From NCBI GenBank assembly GCA_948616425.1, contig CAPGBJ010000020.1:1-64000 (forward strand): 64,000 nt of DNA, written 5' to 3'. Made by a program: the position numbers and the translations under genes. The notes under the pieces are model-generated. The model searched no databases. It was not told where the DNA came from and was given only the letters and a program-made list of their open reading frames with translations. Below are positions 60,654-64,000 of the stretch, in pieces. Source of the DNA: an uncultured Oscillospiraceae bacterium. GTDB lineage: Bacteria; Bacillota; Clostridia; Oscillospirales; Oscillospiraceae. Position 1 is the first letter of the stretch. Each line of letters opens with the position of its first letter.

Positions 60654-61454
60654 CTATCTGCGCTTTTGACGGGGCTCCTGTCTGTGCTGAATGCCCAGCT
60701 GGGCGGCATAGGGGGCCGCCTCTGCCCAGGGGGCCAGGAAGGTGTGAATATTCAGCTTGTGGGCCACCTCCACCTTTCGGCGCATGGTATCTCCGTCGTC
60801 GAACAGAACGAAGTGGGCCCCGTTATCCCGACTCATGTATGTGAAGTACCGGGCACACAGCTCCCCAGAAAAGAAGACGGAGGGGGACAGGCGGGAGACC
60901 AGCTCCTCCAGCTGCTTTGGGGTGAGAGGCTGGCCGCTGCCGGTGGGGGAGGGGAGGAAGAAGTCCTCCGCCCGCTTCTCCAGGGCCAGGACGACCCGGC
61001 TCTCCCCAAACCGCTCTAGAGCCTCCTCCAATCTGCGTTGGAGGGAGCCGCCAGACAGGGCGGAAGGGATCATCACCCTGGCGTGTGGGGCGCGGGAGGC
61101 GTACCGCTCCGGGACATAGAGACTCCAGCCCCGGCGGGTGAACGACTCGTCCAGGGCGGCGGCAATCTGTTCCAGCGGCGGAAGACGGCTCTCAAAGTCC
61201 AGAATAGCGCCCGAGAACCCCCTGACCTGGCATTCGCGAAGAATCTCCTGGCAGAGGGGGGCGGTGGAACCCAGACTGTCAAAGTCTCGGTCGTCCACCA
61301 CCATCAGTCCGCCCCTGGGGGTGGTGCTGTCCGCCCGAAACAGGTGGGGGCCCGGTCCCAGGCGGTAGGCCAGGTGGGCGGGGGTGACTCGCCAGCCCTG
61401 GAGCGCGGGCAGCTGCCGAGGCGGTAACATAATAATAAAGGTGTCCTGCGTCAT
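60654..61454 (-). CDS. Conserved hypothetical protein, TIM-barrel glycosidase-like
   Basis: The 266-residue protein has no signal peptide. Barrel-like strands alternate with helices: FSGAILDFESRLPPLEQIAAAL (with the D-F-E pair reminiscent of GH18-like barrels), GWSLYVPERYASRAPHARVMI, SPSVFFSGELCARYFTY and HFVLFDDGDTMRRKVEVAHKL. I do not recognise a named family. It stands alone between the rnf cluster and the yqeG run. Confidence 0.7.
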   Translation of the reverse strand: MTQDTFIIMLPPRQLPALQGWRVTPAHLAYRLGPGPHLFRADSTTPRGGLMVVDDRDFDSLGSTAPLCQEILRECQVRGFSGAILDFESRLPPLEQIAAALDESFTRRGWSLYVPERYASRAPHARVMIPSALSGGSLQRRLEEALERFGESRVVLALEKRAEDFFLPSPTGSGQPLTPKQLEELVSRLSPSVFFSGELCARYFTYMSRDNGAHFVLFDDGDTMRRKVEVAHKLNIHTFLAPWAEAAPYAAQLGIQHRQEPRQKRR

Positions 61455-61550
61455 GGCGTATCCCCCTTGTCCAAAGCGTTTCCCTGTGATATACTACGCT
61501 GTACAGTGTATGAAACCGGCTGGGAAATTAGAACATGGGACGGCTAGGCG

Positions 61551-61724
61551 CTGTTAGAAAAATGGAACTATGCCCAACGGCGAGAAATTTTTTCGCCAGA
61601 GGAAGCCAATTTGACGCAGGAATACTGGATGTATTTCAAGGAAAATTGGCAAAGCATGGCGGAAAAAGAGCCGGCGTTGGGGCATGTTACCATGTTTCAA
61701 ACAAGCCCTAGGCGCCGTTTATAA
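61551..61724 (+). other. Possible gene remnant
   Basis: The frame LLEKWNYAQRREIFSPEEAN, then LTQEYWMYFKENWQSMAEKE, reads like real protein and ends at TAA 61722-61724, but it has no start codon or ribosome site and begins just after an in-frame stop. I do not recognise it. The flanking gap (61455-61870) shows no other feature apart from a weak promoter-like region near 61490. Confidence 0.3.
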
Positions 61725-61870
61725 CATAGCAATGTGGTCAACCGCGAGGCGTTTTGGTGCAGACAGAGCCAACCGGCCTCTAGAGCGAAATCCGCAGCGC
61801 GGGCGCTATCGGAAGAGGGCGGCCGCGGCAGCCTGGGTTTCTGCGCACGACGAGACAAGGAGAACAGAAC

Positions 61871-62377
61871 ATGTCTTTATCGCTGATACCTCGGGGGGTC
61901 TACCCCTCGGTGAGAGATATCTCCCCCAAAGCACTGGCAGAAAAGGGAATACGGCTGGTACTGGCCGACCTGGACAACACCCTGGCGCCCTACAAAGTGA
62001 CACAGCCGTCTGCGGAGGTTGTCGCCTGGAAGGAGGCGCTGGAGGCCAACGGAATTCAGCTCTTTCTGCTGTCTAACAGCCGCAGGCCGGGGCGGGCCCA
62101 GAAATTCGCGGAGCAGCTGGGGGTCCCCTACCAGGGGCACTCGGGGAAACCGAAGCGGGCGGGCTACCTCCGGGCTATGGAGCGCATGGGCAGCACACCC
62201 GCCCAGACTGTTATGGTGGGGGACCAGATTTTTACAGATATCTTGGGGGCCAACAACGCCGGGGTGACCCCTCTGCTGGTCCGGCCTATCCGCCTGGCGG
62301 GCAACCCTGGGCGGTACCTCCGCTACGCGGTGGAGACGCCCTTCCGGCTTTTGGGGAGCGGGAGGCCCTTCCTATGA
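61871..62377 (+). CDS. yqeG: YqeG-family HAD IIIA-type phosphatase
   Basis: The 168-residue protein has the HAD motif LVLADLDNTLAPYKV (D-x-D-x-T), FLLSNSRRPGRAQKFAEQLG with the second motif, GKPKRAGYLRAME with the Lys, and MVGDQIFTDILGANNAGV with the acidic pair. YqeG proteins are conserved across Firmicutes; a mitochondrial relative dephosphorylates phosphatidylglycerophosphate, but the bacterial role is unsettled. The stop overlaps the next gene by 4 bp. Confidence 0.94.
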   Translation: MSLSLIPRGVYPSVRDISPKALAEKGIRLVLADLDNTLAPYKVTQPSAEVVAWKEALEANGIQLFLLSNSRRPGRAQKFAEQLGVPYQGHSGKPKRAGYLRAMERMGSTPAQTVMVGDQIFTDILGANNAGVTPLLVRPIRLAGNPGRYLRYAVETPFRLLGSGRPFL

Positions 62378-63237
62378 AGGCGAAATTTGGCCCCGCGGGC
62401 AACTGCGATAGCTTCTCCAAGGTCCACAGATCTTCTCTGGCTGCACCCAAATGGATTGCGGACTTTGGCCTTGACTGCTATGAGTACCAGTGCGGCAAGG
62501 GGGTCCATGTGGGGAAGGAGACCGCCGTGCAGATCGGGGAAAATGCCCGGCTGGCGGGGATTGCCCTGTCCATCCACGCCCCCTACTTCATTAACCTGGC
62601 CAACCCAGAGAGTGTGATGAAGAATAACGGCTACGTACTGGCGTCGTGCGCGGTGGCGGAGTGGATGGGGGCTTCCAGGGTGGTGATCCACACCGGCGCG
62701 CTCATGGGCCGTTCCCGCCGGGAGGCGCTGGACATTGCCAAGCGGGGGATGAGGGCGCTGCTGACCGTCCGGGCCACCGCCGGTCTGGACCATATCGCCC
62801 TGTGCCCCGAGACCATGGGTAAGATCAACCAGCTGGGGGACCTGGAAGAGGTGCTGGAGCTGTGTACCCTGGACGAGGGATTGGTCCCCTGTCTCGACTT
62901 CGGCCACCTCTACGCCCGCTCCCTGGGGGCGGACGACGGCCAGGAGGCCTTTTCCAGGATGCTGGATCGAGTGGAGGCGCGATTGGGCCCGGACCGGGCC
63001 AGAACCTTCCACAGCCACTTCTCCCATATCGAGTTCACGCCCGGGGGTGGAGAGAAGTGCCACCGCACCTTCTCCGATGACGGCGGCTACGGCCCCGACT
63101 GGGCCCCCTTGGCCGCCGAAATTGCCCGCCGGGGCTGGTGTCCCACCGTTATCTGCGAGTCGGCCGGCACCCAGGCGGAGGACGCGTCTGCGATGAAGAA
63201 AATCTATGAGGAGTGTTTATTCCATGAACCACATTGA
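62374..63237 (+). CDS. Endonuclease IV-like TIM-barrel protein
   Basis: The 287-residue protein of the AP endonuclease 2 / xylose isomerase-like group has the metal-ligand segments GIALSIHAPYFINLANPE, RVVIHTGALMG, IALCPETMGKINQLG, LVPCLDFGHLYARS, HSHFSHIEFTPGGEKCH-like and CPTVICESAG. Three zinc ions would bind at the barrel mouth. It may act on abasic DNA sites. It is translationally coupled to yqeG and overlaps the M24 peptidase start. Confidence 0.88.
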   Translation: MKAKFGPAGNCDSFSKVHRSSLAAPKWIADFGLDCYEYQCGKGVHVGKETAVQIGENARLAGIALSIHAPYFINLANPESVMKNNGYVLASCAVAEWMGASRVVIHTGALMGRSRREALDIAKRGMRALLTVRATAGLDHIALCPETMGKINQLGDLEEVLELCTLDEGLVPCLDFGHLYARSLGADDGQEAFSRMLDRVEARLGPDRARTFHSHFSHIEFTPGGGEKCHRTFSDDGGYGPDWAPLAAEIARRGWCPTVICESAGTQAEDASAMKKIYEECLFHEPH

Positions 63238-64000
63238 TAAAATTGCGGCCAAGCTGGAGGACTTTGGACTGGATGCCATGCTCATTACCAGCGAGTCCGG
63301 GGAGCGGTATGCGCTGGGTTTTCACGGGGAAGGGCTGCTGCTGGTCACTAGGGACGGGGCTCAGTACTCCACCGATGGCCGGTATATCGAGGCCGCCCGG
63401 GAGCAGGTCAGTGGGGCGGAGGTCTGCCTCACCACCCCAGAAAAAGGGCACATGGCCCTTGCCAAGGAGTACATCCAGGCCAGAGGGCTGCACAACATCG
63501 GCTTTGAGAGCGGCGCTATGACGGTGGACAGCCACCGGAAATATGTACAGGAACTGTCAGGCATCCTCACCCCCGCCCAAAAGCTGTTGGATGATCTGCG
63601 CGCCTCTAAGGATGAGGGAGAGCTTGCTCTGATGCGCCGGGCTCAGGCCATCACCGATGAGGCCTTCAGGGCCATCCTCAATTTTATCCGCCCCGGCATG
63701 ACGGAGCGGGAGATTGCCGCCCGGCTGATCTATGAGCTGCTGAGCCGGGGGGGCGAAAAGGTGTCCTTTGACCCCATTGTGGCCTCTGGCACCAACGGTT
63801 CCAGGCCCCATGCCGTCCCCGGTGACCGGATGGTAGAGGAGGGGATGTTTATCACCATGGACTTTGGCTGCAAGGTGGAGGGCTACTGCTCTGACATGAC
63901 CCGCACTGTGGCTCTGGGGCAGCCTACTGAGGAGATGGAGGCGGTGTATACCGCGGTTTTGGATGCCCAGAGGGCGGGCATCAATGCGGCGCGGGCCGGC
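63224..64000 (+). CDS. M24-family Xaa-Pro aminopeptidase (partial, cut by the window end)
   Basis: At least 259 residues are present. The creatinase-like N-terminal domain (MNHIDKIAAKLEDFGLDAML, YALGFHGEGLLLVTRDGAQY) is followed by the start of the pita-bread catalytic domain: GTNGSRPHAVPGDRMVEEGMF and TMDFGCKVEGYCSDMTRTVALG with the first two metal-binding Asp residues. The remaining His and Glu ligands lie beyond 64000. GAGGAG precedes ATG 63224, which overlaps the previous gene by 14 bp. Confidence 0.93.
   Translation, partial: MNHIDKIAAKLEDFGLDAMLITSESGERYALGFHGEGLLLVTRDGAQYSTDGRYIEAAREQVSGAEVCLTTPEKGHMALAKEYIQARGLHNIGFESGAMTVDSHRKYVQELSGILTPAQKLLDDLRASKDEGELALMRRAQAITDEAFRAILNFIRPGMTEREIAARLIYELLSRGGEKVSFDPIVASGTNGSRPHAVPGDRMVEEGMFITMDFGCKVEGYCSDMTRTVALGQPTEEMEAVYTAVLDAQRAGINAARAG

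Overview
The window comes from the chromosome of a high-G+C, Gram-positive anaerobe. The best fit is a gut clostridium of the Oscillospiraceae (Flavonifractor / Pseudoflavonifractor / Intestinimonas-like). The grounds are clostridial-type Rnf genes, a minimal SUF (SmsCB-type) operon, a separately encoded methionine synthase activation protein, a Phe T-box leader, lipobox signal peptides and strong GGAGG ribosome sites. The genus is an inference.

Layout. 1-8930: a complete type I-C CRISPR-Cas locus, transcribed leftwards as cas3-cas5c-cas8c-cas7-cas4-cas1-cas2, then a leader and an array that runs off the left edge. Divergent from cas3 is a short gene that looks like a degenerate repeat-spacer-repeat unit. 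Its spacer matches the cas3 promoter next to a TTC PAM, so it is probably a crRNA-like autorepressor RNA (CreR-type). 9.0-15.5 kb: threonine aldolase, then pheT, pheS and a polysaccharide deacetylase lipoprotein gene, the last three downstream of a T-box with a Phe specifier. 15.6-28.8 kb: housekeeping genes on the + strand (smsCB, nnr, alr, mazF, asnA, metH, a GH25 lysozyme) plus an RNHCP protein on the - strand. Three copies of a nested palindromic repeat lie between 10 and 18 kb.

28.8-47.2 kb: a P-loop ATPase gene (PRK06851-like) is cut in two. Its C-terminal part lies at 28.8-29.6 kb and its N-terminal part at 46.9-47.2 kb. The 17.3 kb between them ends beside a large serine recombinase gene and has a shared 7-bp core at both ends, so it is a site-specific integrative element. 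Its cargo is a nucleotidyltransferase plus CCA-adding enzyme pair, and an AT-richer catabolic island (33.1-44.8 kb) with a DRE-TIM aldolase-like protein, an Opp/Dpp-type ABC importer, a creatininase-family amidohydrolase, two tandem M20 amidohydrolases and a LysR regulator. Remnants of IS5, IS21-like and IS200 elements lie within or near it.

47.4-64.0 kb: a sulfite/nitrite reductase-like protein, a DUF1963 protein, a metal-chelate ABC importer (three genes), a large hybrid histidine kinase, Rnf genes (rnfC, an rnfD-rnfG fusion, and rnfA or rnfE), and a run ending in YqeG, an endonuclease IV-like protein and an M24 peptidase cut by the right edge. No tRNA or rRNA gene was recognised by eye.
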